NCBI GenBank assembly: GCA_037042185.1
Contig: JAXQJY010000026.1
Coordinates: forward strand, 186,001-250,000
Length of the DNA: 64,000 nucleotides
Reading direction: 5' to 3'
From: Sordariomycetes sp. S80-01Y
Taxonomy: Eukaryota; Ascomycota; Sordariomycetes
Made by a program: the position numbers and the translations under genes. Shown in pieces: positions 44,709 to 56,500 of the stretch (within the stretch, counting starts at the first letter, position 1; each line of letters begins with the position of its first letter). The notes under the pieces are model-generated. The model ran no database searches, was not told where the DNA came from, and saw nothing but the letters and a program-made list of their open reading frames with translations.

Positions 44709-44740
44709 TCGTTCACCACAGCTTTATCACTGAAGGTCAG

Positions 44741-47098
44741 ATGGCTGACCATTTGGCTCCGGGGCCACCACGGGGACCGACCAGCGAACGGGCTCGTCAG
44801 GGCAGGAAGCGATCATATGTTGCGTACGTGCGGCCTGGAAGGATATGGAACACAGCTTGGCGGCCTAAGCCTCTCGTGTCGTCAGTTGCTGACGCCAATG
44901 TCCGCTTTCCAGATGTCGGCGTTGCCATTCACTGAAAGTCAAGTGTTCAGGGGGCACACCATGCCAAAGGTGTCAGAAGGCTCGAAAGGGACCCTCATGT
45001 CAGTATCCGCCGCGGGCACGTAGAGTCATAGTATCTGAGAGGCAAGTGAACCTCTGTTTCGAAAGTCGACGCAGTCCAGAAGAAGTTAACAGTCGGCGCC
45101 TAGCTACCTGCAGCAGCTTCAGAACGGCAACGCCAATCTGGAGGACCCGTCCACCGACCATGATGATAGTATCAACGTCAGCGTAGCCGAGCCTCAGAGG
45201 GCACAGGAATCGCAAGCTGCATGTCAAGCGTCTCCCGCCAATGTGGACATGATGAACGTGGACCCAAATATTAGCAATCCTATACATGAGGACGGACGAA
45301 TATTCACAGTCAACCGCGACTCGCAGCAACAATTTGTGGGAGAGTCGACATGCGCGGCCTTTGGAGATCGCGTCTTGCAATGTCTCGATCCGCAAGCCGT
45401 GACAACAACGCCCATACACGCTGAGCGCCAATATGTGCATAATGCGACCTTCTCTCGTCAGCTAAGTAGCGTTGAGAGCTGCATCTTTCCTGATCGCATT
45501 CGCGCAAACCTTCTTGTTCGTGTCGCTATTCGGTTCATCGGCCATGATTACCACTTCTTCCTACATCAAGACTTCCTGCAGCAACTGAACAGGGTATACA
45601 GCTCAGCAAAGGACGAACAACACGATAGCGGCTGGGTTTGCAAGTTGTTTGTGCTACTAGCGCTGGGTGAAATGTACTCGACCTCGCTTCCCGCTGCCAA
45701 AGAGGCGCGTCCATCAGCGGTGCCGGGAACCGATTACTTCCTGACCGCAGTTGGTCTGCTACAGGACGTATTCGAGGAGCCTTCCATCTCCCAGATCGAG
45801 ACATTACTTCTCTTCGTAAGTTCATGAACATGTTTTGGGGACGAGCACGCCATGTCTGACCTAGCATCCAGTCCTTTTACTCAAACGCACTCGGGCGTGT
45901 CAACTCTGCGCACATGTACAGTGGCATGGCTTTGCGCTCAAGCACCTGCTTGGGACTGCACAGGCGCGCCCCGGAATCTTCGTTACTATCGCCAGTGGAG
46001 CGAGAGCACCGCATCCGCCTTTGGTGGACCGTGTACATCTTTGACCGGTCAGCATGCTCAAAGCTCGGGCAGCCCCTGACCATCCAAGACACAGATATCG
46101 ACGTCGCCATGCCCTCATCCGAGTTGCTCACGCCCGAAGGCCAAAAGGAGCTGGGGTCCCCTGACCACCTGATTGCCTACGCCAACTTGGCCAAGATCAC
46201 CGGATTCATCATGCGTGATGTCTATGCGCCTTCTGCCAAAGCCAATGGCGACAGCTTCGTGCAAAATGTCCGCGCGATTTTGCAAAAGCTGAGGAAGTGG
46301 GATGCTCATGTTCCAAAACGACTTCGATGGGATCCAGCTGGAGGAGTTCCTCGATCCGTGGCATCATTACAACTGCACTTTAACCAATGCATCATCTTAA
46401 CCACCAGACCTATCCTGCTTTATGTTTTCAAAGTCAGAGATCCCTTCGCTCACGAGGGCATCGGCACTGTCAACGGCTCAAATCCACCGCTGATTTCGGA
46501 CACGACAAGATCGCTAGCCGATTCCTGCGTGGCTGCAGCTAGAACCTCGAACGCTATCCTCTCGCAGTTGTTTGTTGAGAATGCACTCGCAACCTGTGGA
46601 TACTTCGACGCCCATCATCTGTTTGCTTCGACCCTCGTCCTCATCATATCTGCAATTTCGACCCCTAACTCTGGTGATTCTGACGCCGTCCAGACAGCCT
46701 TTCAGCTTTTGAGTGTCATGCGAGACAACGGCAATGCAGCGGCCGGGGGCTATCTCGCTCGTCTGGTACAGATCCAGTGGAGCGTGAGTAAGCTTTTCAA
46801 TCGGGCTGCGGCGAATCAAGCAACTAGTCCGGCTCCAGACAGTGGCCCGAATGAGAACCAGGGTAATGTTGAACCGCCTGGGGCGAACCCTTCCGGACCA
46901 GCAATCTGGGACGACTACGACTGGAGCAAGTTGGTGATTGCTCCATCCTTTTATAACAATCTCGACGAGGTGGCAGCGGGCGCGGTGACTGCCGACCCGT
47001 TGGATGATCCGCTTCTCCAAGCTTTCCTTGACCATACAGAGGGGAGCCGCGACGAGTGCACGCATTTAGACACGGAGGACATGGGGTTCATAGTGTAG
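44741..47098 (+). CDS. Zn2Cys6 transcription factor, cluster regulator
   Basis: Four exons, 44741-44823, 44913-45041, 45104-45815 and 45872-47098, give 716 residues. The binuclear zinc cluster is complete across the first junction: Cys29, 32, 39, 45, 48 and 57 (ACRRCHSLKVKCSGGTPCQR), spacing C-x2-C-x6-C-x5-C-x2-C-x8-C. The linker VIVSESYLQQLQ follows; this reading requires a GC-AG intron at 45042-45103 (AG before GCAAGT). The fungal_trans middle homology domain spans about 195-480, seen as SFYSNALGRVNSAHMYSGMA then LGLHRRAPE and the region RLWWTVYIFDRSACSKLGQP. The C-terminus is acidic, a likely activation region. Its place in the middle of the catabolic block and the CGG/CCG sites in the block's promoters point to pathway-specific control. 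Confidence 0.88.
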
Positions 47099-47257
47099 GG
47101 ATAGAGTCATCACAACCTTACGGGCCACTGCACTACCTCTTGGAAACACCTGTCTGCAAACAACTTCCCAATAATCCCTCATTCAGCCGTTGAAATGCTG
47201 TTCAGTCTCGCATCTACTTGAGATTTCATTCCAATGAAACTAACAAAGAAACTATAA

Positions 47258-48563
47258 CTAACTCTCCGCATGCTTCATCACTTCACTAATGGCGTCGGCT
47301 ATGTACTTGACATTTCCGTCGTTAACGCCACTCAAGCTAGCTCGGCCATTGCGCATTAGATAAATGTGATGCACGTTCCTCAGCCTCGCAACGTGGTCTT
47401 CGCTCAATCCAGTATAGCTGAACATGCCGATTTGTGACTCAAGATGGCTCCAATCCCCCATGTCAGAGTGCTTCTCAATCTCTCGTCGCAGAGCTGTCCT
47501 CATACGTTTAATCCGCCCAGACATTGTTTGCAGATCTTGTTTCCACATGGCCTTGAGGTCCGGGTTGGCCAGAACTGTGTGTACAATGCGACACCCAAAA
47601 AGAGGGCAATTTGATATCTCTGCTCTCACCAAACGATGCAACTGGCTCTCCACTCCAGCAGCTGGAACGTTCGATGGGAGGACAAGATGAAGAGCCCCTA
47701 CTCTTTCACCATACAGTCCGAAACTTTTGGCGAACCCTTGTGCGACGCACATGCCCGCAGGTCCGCTGGATAAGTCCACAGCGTCAAAAAGCACATCTTG
47801 GAAGTGGCGTATAGCCCATGCATCTGAGTCAGTGTCTCCAGTCGCGAAGCCTTGATACGCCGAGTCAAAGAACGCGAAGAGCCTCTTACGCTTGAACAGC
47901 TGTGCAAGGGTTTGCCATTGCTCTCTGGTTGGATCTATTCCAGTAGGGTTGTGCGCGCATGCGTGTAGAATCACCACGTCACCTGCTTCAGATTCGGATT
48001 CCAATTTTGATACCATGCCCTCGAAGTCTAGCGACCGCGTAGAGGGCTTATAGTAAGGGTATGTCTTTATGATCACATCAGGTGCAGCAACCTCCCAGAT
48101 GAGAAAGTGATTGCCCCATGTCGGGTCCGAGATGAAGACATGCTTTGGTTTTAGCTGCTGAGCCAGAAACAACGCGCCGAGGTGGTTGGCGCCAGTGCCT
48201 GAGATTGTCTGGATTGACACCACTTGGCTGAGTGACGACTTGAACTGGCCGAGGATCAGATCCCTGGCAACATCCAGATAGGGTTGATATCCAGGAATAG
48301 GGAGGTACTCGTGATACAAAGACGGCGTGTTGTGGATGATGTCCTTGGCCTGGGCTGTTGTTAGCGAAGCCCGTTACCTCAGAAGCTGGTATAGAACGTA
48401 CCGCTTTAACGCTAGGAAGAATCCAGGGCTTAGAATTCTCATCCCTGTATACCCCAGCGCCGAGGCTCACTTTTCTTGTGTCATTGTCCACAGTAAAGTC
48501 TGCGGTGATGGCAAAGGCCTCGTCTCGGGGCAGTATCGGGACATTCTCGAAGCTTGCCGGCAT
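47258..48563 (-). CDS. Class I aminotransferase (aspartate/aromatic type)
   Basis: Two exons, 48402-48563 and 47258-48349, intron GTACGT...CCCAG of 52 nt, give 417 residues. PLP-site landmarks: SGTGANHLGALF for phosphate binding, SDPTWGNHFLIWE, HACAHNPTGIDPTREQW with the conserved Asn, FFDSAYQGFA with Asp and Tyr, and FAKSFGLYGERVG with the Schiff-base Lys262. GMFSYTGLS and YLMRNGRASLSGVND near the end carry the substrate-carboxylate Arg region. This is subgroup I-alpha, acting on L-amino acids such as aspartate, glutamate or aromatic ones. No mitochondrial presequence is evident (MPASFENVPILPRDEAF). In the cluster it could re-aminate the 2-oxo acid to the L-amino acid or take nitrogen from glutamate formed from 5-oxoproline. 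Convergent with the regulator gene (about 160 bases). Confidence 0.9.
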
Positions 48564-49115
48564 GTTGTTCTTGTTAGCCAGGATCCGAATTGGTTATGGG
48601 TTCAAGGGCTGCAATCGTGCATCCAAAAGTAGTGATATGTAATTAGAGACGTCCAACAGGATTCGGCACGATCATTGAGTGCAAAAGCTCAAACAGCCGT
48701 GGATGGTCGGCCTGGTGAGGCTATCGTCCGTCGGTGGTCGGCAACAACGATGCCGAGCCGACCTCACGCGCCGGGAAAGAGGTTGAATGGACGGCGCGCT
48801 TACAGATCTAAGACCAAAGGATGCTGCTGCAAGTGAGTGAAAGAAAACAAGAGATAACAAGGGTCTTCGGTGAAGGAAAGCTTCAACCCGCGGAACACAA
48901 GTTTAGGCGGCGTGCACGATAATCTTTTAGAGCAGGAGAATCAAAACACACCCCCTAGGAACATAACAATCAGGAACACGGAGTGTGCTTTTGATGGGAC
49001 ACCTCTGTTCGATTTTTGGCACTGAAATTTGAACTATTCTGTGCGCATTGGTCTTGATCAGGGTCTCTACATAGTTGAACCGTGGGACGGACAGGAACCG
49101 TGGGGTGGATAGAAG
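48564..49115. promoter_or_regulatory. Aminotransferase promoter region with TCGGC/GCCGA sites
   Basis: TCGGC at 48738-48742 and GCCGA at 48752-48756 and 48757-48761 form a CGG-N11-CCG pair about 180 bases before the aminotransferase ATG; further TCGGC copies lie at 48663 and 48707. The rest of the interval is the 3' flank of the M20 gene and shows nothing else. Confidence 0.4.
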
Positions 49116-50195
49116 CTACTGTTGTAGAACCGCTTTCGTGAGCCGCTTATACACAGCAACACATTCAATCAGATCGGAGATGTTGACCTGCTCATTCTCC
49201 CCGTGGGCATCCAGGATTGAGCCTGGTCCATAGAGAAATTTCCGATGTGTTCCATTCAAGCGCTGAATATCAGTGCCAAAAGACACTGGCTTCGATTTGA
49301 TTCCTATCACATTAGCAAGAGTCCTGGAGATGGCCTGCTCAAACTCACCTTCAAAATCATGCTCAAGCATGATTTCTGGATAAGCAAACCTTTTATCCAG
49401 GGTAACATCGGGATACTTGCTCACAACGTCAATGACCTTCTTCTCAATGGTTGGGAGATCAGCTGCCACGCGTATACCGCAAAGAGCGTGGCAATCGGCC
49501 GCAAGCACATTGTACGCCGCACCTCCATTTATCTTGCCGCAATGGAATGTAGTAGGACCGAGGGCCTCCGATTCAGGATATTCGAGCCCTTTGAGCTCTT
49601 CCAATACTGATACCAGCGTACCGATGGCGCTTTTCCCTTGTTGAGGGTAGCCCGAATGGCAAGGAACGCCGGTTGCGGAGACTTCAAAGACATAATGCCC
49701 CTTGTGACCAGAGGCCAATGTTCCCTCGGTTGGCTCGCCAAAGACCACGGCCTCCCACGTGAGATTCATGTCGTTGGCTGCAAGCATTCCCGGCCCCCCC
49801 TTCTCCTCCCCGACCACGAATAGCAACGAGACATCGCCATCCTTCACCGCAGATTCAGCTCTAAGCTCTTCGAGTGCGATGATCTGCGCAGCCAACGGCC
49901 CTTTGTCGTCGCAAGCTCCACGACCGTAGATCGTGTCCCCTTTGATAGTGAGCGGAATGTGTGGGGGAACTGTGTCCATGTGGGAGGTGAGCAGTGTCCG
50001 TGCCTGGCGGTCCTTGCCCATGTAGGCGTAGACATTGCAACGCGTGGAGTTTGGAGCTATGGGAATCAACTCCACTGTGTAGCCAAGGCCTCTCAAATAT
50101 TTCTCCAGAAATAGGGCTATCTCTTGCTCTTCCTCGCTGACTGATGGGATTTCCATGAGCTGCTTGAGGAGCGTCACCACGGGAGAGTTGGCCAT
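49116..50195 (-). CDS. M20 family metallopeptidase/deacylase (ArgE/DapE-like)
   Basis: Single exon, 359 residues. Metal ligands and catalytic residues are all visible: His72 and Asp74 in LTSHMDTVPPH, bridging Asp96 in YGRGACDDKGP, Glu130/Glu131 in VVGEEKGGPG, a Glu in VFGEPTEG and the last His in DAHGENEQVN. The lid domain carries ATGVPCHSGYPQQGKSAI. Relatives deacylate N-acyl amino acids (acetylornithine deacetylase, succinyl-diaminopimelate desuccinylase) or cleave dipeptides. L-N-carbamoylases of bacterial hydantoin operons also belong to M20, but this sequence resembles ArgE/DapE more, so the exact N-acyl or peptide substrate is open. It is shorter than fungal vacuolar CPS1-type enzymes and has no signal peptide, so it is probably cytosolic. 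Tandem with the permease and aminotransferase genes. Confidence 0.88.
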   Translation of the reverse strand: MANSPVVTLLKQLMEIPSVSEEEQEIALFLEKYLRGLGYTVELIPIAPNSTRCNVYAYMGKDRQARTLLTSHMDTVPPHIPLTIKGDTIYGRGACDDKGPLAAQIIALEELRAESAVKDGDVSLLFVVGEEKGGPGMLAANDMNLTWEAVVFGEPTEGTLASGHKGHYVFEVSATGVPCHSGYPQQGKSAIGTLVSVLEELKGLEYPESEALGPTTFHCGKINGGAAYNVLAADCHALCGIRVAADLPTIEKKVIDVVSKYPDVTLDKRFAYPEIMLEHDFEGEFEQAISRTLANVIGIKSKPVSFGTDIQRLNGTHRKFLYGPGSILDAHGENEQVNISDLIECVAVYKRLTKAVLQQ

Positions 50196-50935
50196 CTCGA
50201 TGGCTGACTGGACCTGAGGCGGGCCTCAAGCGTAATGCGGAAGGTATTGGAATCTTAACTTGGACGTCTCACGTAATCCGTATGCTTATGAACGTCGAGC
50301 GATTTCGCGTGGCTCATTTCTAACATTCACTCACCCTAACTTGACAGATGTTAGGCTCCGGAAGCGGCATCGGCTGCTCAGTACCGACCCGACACCGGGG
50401 TCTATCGTTCTGGACCGTCAGATTTTATCAATCAACAGAGATTAAATAAGATACGTGCTATCTCTGCCGCCCGTTGACAAGAGATTGTGGATAGTCATTC
50501 AAAGTCACAGAGGGCGGCTAGAGTATCCGGGACATCGGGCCTATTCAAACTCGGCGTTGCTCAATTACTCGTGCCATAATTAGAAACACGCAAGAAAATA
50601 GGGGTTACGGAGAGATGAATTTATAATATGCAGCGAATAGTGGATTCTCACGCAGTGATGATCAGGTTCCAACACCTCGAGCTCCAGGATAACCAAAATT
50701 AGTCAATAGCCATGAAGTTGAAGCAACATGCAGCAGCCACGAACGGCCATATAACGAATATCAACAGATGTAAATGTTACTCTAGAGGCGACCAAGAATG
50801 GCCCGTAAGAAATCTGGAATGATGCGGGAAACGAGGAAACCCGATCGATCTTCGTATAGTGAACAGGAGATAAAGAACCCAAATCATCCTGGCACCCCCC
50901 CTCCCAATAGATGGCAACTTCACTCACATCGGACA
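50196..50935. other. M20 promoter region and permease 3' flank
   Basis: A/T-rich intergenic DNA, no gene seen. The CGG-N10-CCG site at 50371-50386 lies in its left half. Confidence 0.5.
50371..50386. promoter_or_regulatory. CGG-N10-CCG site, M20 gene promoter
   Basis: CGG, ten bases (CTGCTCAGTA), CCG, about 175 bases upstream of the M20 ATG and preceded by T to give TCGGC. The spacing matches the N-carbamoylase and oxoprolinase promoter sites, although the inner ten bases differ. Confidence 0.4.
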
Positions 50936-52620
50936 TCAGATCGAATATCTGAAGTGAGGATCATAGTCTCCCAGCGATGGATCCGGTTCGATAGGGGCTC
51001 CTGCTTGCTCCGCAGCCAAAAGCTTGGCCGCGCGCCTTTTGTTAATCCATGTGAAGGCGGCCATGATGCATGCCACGTCAAGTAAAGCAAAACAAGCCAG
51101 TCCCAAAGCAATTGAGAGTCCAGGGATGTACCGCGGCGCGCTCGGGGTTGTGAATATCTGCCCAACGGCAACACCAGCAGTGTTTCCTAGAGTCAAGGTA
51201 AACCCGACCATGGTCGCTCGCTTGTAATGCCTGGAGACGTTGTCCTGCAGCCACATGAGCGACAGGCCTGTGGTCGGATAGATTCCCAAAGCTGCAACTA
51301 CATGGATCATTAGAGCCAATTTCCCGCTTTCTTGTAGAAGAGGACTTACCAAAACACGCGAAGAACCTCACTTTCAGATTTTCGACGGAAATCAGAAGAG
51401 AGTAGCCAATGATCAAACATACGAGGCCTGCAGCAAGGAAAGGACCTCGGACGCCTGTCCTGTCAGACAGGTTGGCAAGGATCAGAAAGAAGACCAATGC
51501 GCAGAAGAAGATCGGGACCGTCATGAGATTCGCAATGACAGATGTGTATCCCAAGCCGCGGACGATGGCGGGCATGAAGGTTGTCAGTCCGTAGAGACTG
51601 ATATTAATGGAGAATTGGTAGGCGAAGAATGCATACCACTTGGGGTCCATGAAGGCCTTGAGGCACTCCTTCCATGAGAAGACCTCTTCATGGCCCCACG
51701 AAGGATCGGAGGCATACCTGGCGTGCATCATCTGCTTCTCCTCCGCGGTGAGGAACCAGGCTTCCGTGGGTGTGACGGGGAAACAGAACCAGAACAGGGG
51801 CACAATGACCAAAGTGATGGCACCCTCTACGGCGAAGAGCCATCGCCAACCTTCGAAGTTTGCGGTTTTGATCTGAGTAAGACCAAACGCAAGGATACCG
51901 CCGAATGCACTGGAGAAGGCGCTGAAGGCAAAGATGTAGGAAGACCTTCGACCGCGCTCCGACTTCTTGTAGACCCAGCCAATGTAGACGTTGATGCAGG
52001 GGATAAGTCCTGCCTCAAAGAAGCCAATCAGCATCCGACAAGCGTAGAGTCCGCGGTAATCCTGGATGAAGGCTATGAAAGTTAGCTTGGTTGCTTGTTA
52101 GAGGGAGGGAACGATACATACCCATGCCCAAACAAACCGAACCCCAGCAAAACGCGCAAGTTGCCATCAAAGGCTTCGGGCCAATGACCTTGAGTAGGAC
52201 TGCGACAGGCCCTTCGAAAGGCACGTATGTGGCGAACCTAAAGAAATCTCAGCAACTGTATTGTGATCGCGAATCAAGCCTCGCCTACAGCAGTGTGGTA
52301 GCTGTGCCGAACTGGTTACCAACGAGTCCGATATCCTCGGGCATACCCGCGATGTTGGCATTTCCAAGATTGCTACGATCGAGATTCGACATCATGTATA
52401 AAAGACCCATAGTCATGATGGCGTAGAGCTGTTCGCTGCATCAGCTACGTTTGGAATAAGCCGGGCATGGCGCTTGACTTACATCGAATTTTCTCATCAT
52501 CTTCCGCTCCTTGACTGGGTCGATGAAGTAATCCGACGGTCCGTCCAATACGGACTCATTGGCGGGGAAAGCATCTGAGGCGATGCCGCTCTTGGTCGGT
52601 GACTCATTCTCGCTGCCCAT
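50936..52620 (-). CDS. MFS permease, ACS family (Dal5/allantoate permease-like)
   Basis: Five exons, 52483-52620, 52289-52428, 52122-52237, 51350-52072 and 50936-51297, give 492 residues; every intron is GT-AG and in phase. Twelve spans of the anion:cation symporter family are seen. Landmarks: MSNLDRSNLGNANIAGMPED after span 1, FFEAGLIPCINVYIGWVYKK at spans 4-5 with the family's E-A-G/P motif, EGWRWLFAVEGAITLVI before span 6, the LTAEEK loop and YPTTGLSLMWLQDNVSRHYK at spans 10-11. Yeast Dal5 relatives import allantoate, ureidosuccinate and dipeptides; ureidosuccinate is itself an N-carbamoyl amino acid, which suits this cluster. The substrate is inferred, not shown. It shares a 0.9 kb divergent promoter with the oxoprolinase gene. 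Confidence 0.9.
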
Positions 52621-53536
52621 GTTGGATGTGATTGAGGTTTATGTGGTAGGGCCGGTAGGATTGCTGATCACTTGGGCGAGCAGTAGACCCTAACAAGAGA
52701 TCGAGGGAGAATCAATGCCGCGTGTATCGTTCCGCAGATGGCACATGGCAGTGGATCTTGTTCTACTTGTAGGTCTCTGGTGCTCTGGGAAACCTGGGGT
52801 AGAACGTCGGATTCACCTAGACGTAGCTTACTATTCATGGAACCACATGAATGATAAGCAACGAGAGATTGGATAGATAGGACGCCCAAGATATGATAGA
52901 TATCAACTTGGGCAAGACAGGCATGGAGAGACTATCTCTCGCGGCATATGTCGCTCAGGGCGACTATCATCCAACCCATGCGACTCCTGACAACGATGCT
53001 GGCACCTGTTTGCCAGTTTCGATCCCGATGCCGAGAAAAGGGATAGATGTAGCCAATCAGGATCTCGAACTTAGGAGGTTAACGGCCTTCCAAATGATAA
53101 GAAGTCTAGAGTAGTCCTTTGCAAATCATCCGGAGAGTCTCGTCAACAGGAGCCGATGCTCTCACGGCGGGCGCCACCTCGAAAACGTACAATTGGCGAC
53201 GACGCGTGGTTCATTAATCGCTGCTGATAGCCGTTTCGAGACGTATCTTATCTGAGGCAACGGTCGGCTTGCTATCTCGGCGTACCCACCATGAACCGGT
53301 CGGCATCTGGCCCGACAATCTCGCTTGGCGATGTCGGCAACCTCTAGCCGTCAGCTGTAACCAAGCCGACATTGGCTCCCGAGTAGTGGTTACAATTGGG
53401 TCGTCAGCTCGACGAAATAGCATATTGCTATGGCTTCTGAGGCGTCTTCGGAAGGGGTTTCGTCGTGATTTTACATAAGTCTGCCACATTTACATCAACC
53501 CACTCGTTCGGCACAGTTCATTCTTCACATTCAATC
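52621..53536. other. Bidirectional promoter of permease and oxoprolinase
   Basis: About 900 bases with no gene. A dense group of half-sites lies at 53264-53369: TCGGC at 53264, 53277, 53300 and 53334, GCCGT at 53347 and GCCGA at 53365. Confidence 0.55.
53334..53351. promoter_or_regulatory. CGG-N10-CCG palindrome, oxoprolinase/permease promoter
   Basis: TCGGC, eight bases (AACCTCTA), GCCGT, about 190 bases before the oxoprolinase ATG. The 16-base core agrees at 14 positions with the N-carbamoylase site at 41350-41365, including the inner CTCTAG. Confidence 0.55.
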
Positions 53537-56500
53537 ATGGCGTCCGAAACGATGGGTATCCGCATTGCAATCGATCGCGGAGGTACCTTCACCGATGCCT
53601 GGGCCTGGATCCCCTGGTGTGATGAGAATGTGGTGATCAAGGTGCTCTCACAGAGCCCTGACGAGTATGAGGATGCTCCTACCGAGTGCATACGACAAAT
53701 ACTGGAGATCGCAACAAGCCAAACAATTCCCAGGGGAACGCCTCTAAACCTGGATAAGGTTGAATCGATTCGCATGGGTACGACAGTTGCTACCAACGCG
53801 CTGTTGGAGCGGAAAGGGGAGCCTACAGCTCTGGTCATCACCAAGGGCTTCCGTGATATCTTGGAGATTGGAAATCAAGCTCGGCCGCATATCTTTGACC
53901 TGTCAGTTAGACGCATGGCTAAGCTGTATGAGGCGGTCATTGAGGTTGATGAGCGCGTTACGATAGAGGAATTCGCGGAGGACCCCGAACCCAAGCCAGT
54001 GATCAATGTCGGCACTGACCCGGCACTGACAACCGGCCTGTCCGGGGAAACAGTCCGCATCATCAAAACCCCAGACTATGAGAAGGTCCGCAACGATCTA
54101 TCCGGGCTGTGGTCGCGGGGATATAGAAGCGTGGCAGTAGCCATGATGCATTCCTACACATTCCAGGACCATGAGCTTGGGGTGGCTAAAGTAGCCCGGG
54201 AGTTGGGATTCCGAGTGTCAACTTCCTCAGAGCTTCAGAAGATGACCAGAATTGTACCGCGGAGTCAGTCCGCAGTGGTGGATGCGTATCTTTCACCAGT
54301 GACGGACACATATCTCGAGAGTTTCCGGAAGGGTTTCGAGGGTCATCTCGAAGATCACAATGCGAGGAAGCTGTTCCTAAATCAGTCAGATGGCGGCCTC
54401 ACGCCGTTTACCAATTTCACTGGACTACGTGGTGTACTGAGTGGTCCGGCCGGCGGTGTTATTGGTCTTTCTAAAACATGCTACGACCACCGCGACAGCA
54501 CTCCTGTACTGGGATTCGACAGTAAGTTCCCTGCAAAAGCTCACTCTAGAAAATATTGTCTCTAACATTGTCAAAGTGGGTGGCACCAGCACAGATGTTG
54601 CTCGTTATGCTGGATCTTTGGAGCACATCTTCGAAAGTACCATCGCAGAGGTCACCATACAGACCCCACAGCTAGACATCAACACCGTCGCAGCTGGCGG
54701 TGGTTCAATCTTGAAGTGGGAGAGCGGACTATTTAAAGTCGGACCAGAAAGTGCCGGTGCCAACCCAGGGCCCGCCTGTTATGGCCGTGGCGGTCCTTTA
54801 ACGGTCACGGATGCCAACTTCTTCCTTGGCAGGATTGTCCCAAATCTCTTCCCGCGTCCTTTGGACTATAATGTTGTCAAAGATAAGTTCTACGGCTTGA
54901 CGGAATCAATAAACCTCGAAAAGGACAGCGCCACCAGGTTTACGGCGGAAGAAGTAGCCATGGGCTTCTTGCTTGTCGCAAACACCACCATGACCAGGCC
55001 GATCAGAACTCTCAGCGAAGGCCGCGGATTTGAGACCGGTGCTCACAATCTGGGCTGTTTTGGTGGTGCCGGTGGGCAACATGCCGTGGCTATTGCCAGA
55101 GAACTTAGCATCGGACGTGTCATAGTCCCCCGCTATTCCAGCATTCTGTCAGCTTACGGCATGGCACTCGCGGACGTTGTCGTGGAGAACCAAGAGCCCG
55201 AAACAACCGTGTTTTCGGAAGAGGCCTTCCACAGGTTGCAAGATCGCTTGGACAGACTTAGCGCCCAAGGCTTGAAGTCATTAGAGGCACAGGGTTTCGC
55301 CAGCCGCGATGTGCGACACGAATGCTTCTTGAATATGCGGTACCAGGGCACTGATACGTCCCTGATGATACCCAGCCCCGGGAGTCTCGCTGGCTTCGGT
55401 GAAGCGTTTGTCGCGCGTCACCACCAAGAATTTGGGTTCACGCAGACAAGGGCCATCATTGTCGACGATGCTCGGGTCCGCAGTATCGGAAAAGGGGCAG
55501 ATTTGAGCCTGACCAATCCATTCGACGAGCTTCGCAAGATCAAGCTGTCCCCTCCGGCCACTCCAAGTGAGCCTCGATCGACGACCCCTGTCTACTATGA
55601 GGGTCAAGGCTGGACCGACACTGGGCTATACTACCTCAACGACCTCCCTATTGGCAGCAGCGTCAGGGGCCCCGCTATGGTTATTGACAAGACGCAAACC
55701 GTAGTCCTTGATCCTTTCAGCGCAGCTACCGTGCTGCCTGAGCACCTGATCTTGGAAATATTAGATATCAATGTGCCCGAGGTCGCCACGGATGCAGTGG
55801 ACCCCGTGCAGCTGAGTATCTTTGGTCACCGTTTCATGAGCGTCGCCGAGCAGATGGGCCAGACCATGCAAAAGACGTCTATTTCGGTTAACATCAAAGA
55901 GAGGCTGGACTTCTCTTGTGCAATCTTTTCCGCAGACGGAGGGTTGGTGGCCAATGCACCACACATTCCCGGGCATCTCGGGTCTATGAGCTACGCCGTT
56001 GCGTACCAGGCGAAACTATATGGCCCAGGGGAATTGAAGCCCGGCGATGTGCTGCTAAGCAACCACCCGCGTGCTGGCGGGACGCATCTACCGGATCTCA
56101 CGGTGACGACGCCCGTGTTCAGCGAGGACGATCCAACAAAGATTCTTTTCTTCGTCGCCAACCGTGGTCACCACGCTGACATTGGCGGCATCCAGCCAGG
56201 TTCGATGCCTCCTCAATCAACAGAGCTTTGGCAAGAGGGCGTTGCTGTGGAGACTTTCAAGATTGTGAAGGAGGGCGTCTTCGATAACGAAGGTCTTCAC
56301 GAGATCCTTGTTACTATTCCTGGCTCATATCCCGGGTGCAGTGGCACGAGGACTCTAAGAGATAACATCGCTGACTTGAAGGCCGCGATCGCTTCTAATA
56401 ACCGTGGTATTCAACTCATCAATGCCTTGGTCAAGGATTACTCGTGGCCGGTGGTTGAGTTTTATATGGAAGCAATCCAAAACAACGCTGCCCAGTCCGT

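Noticed and set aside
53465-53536. 24-codon N-terminal extension of the oxoprolinase
   Set aside because: Translated leader rich in Ser, Thr and His; the family N-terminus begins with the ATPase motif right after MASETMG.
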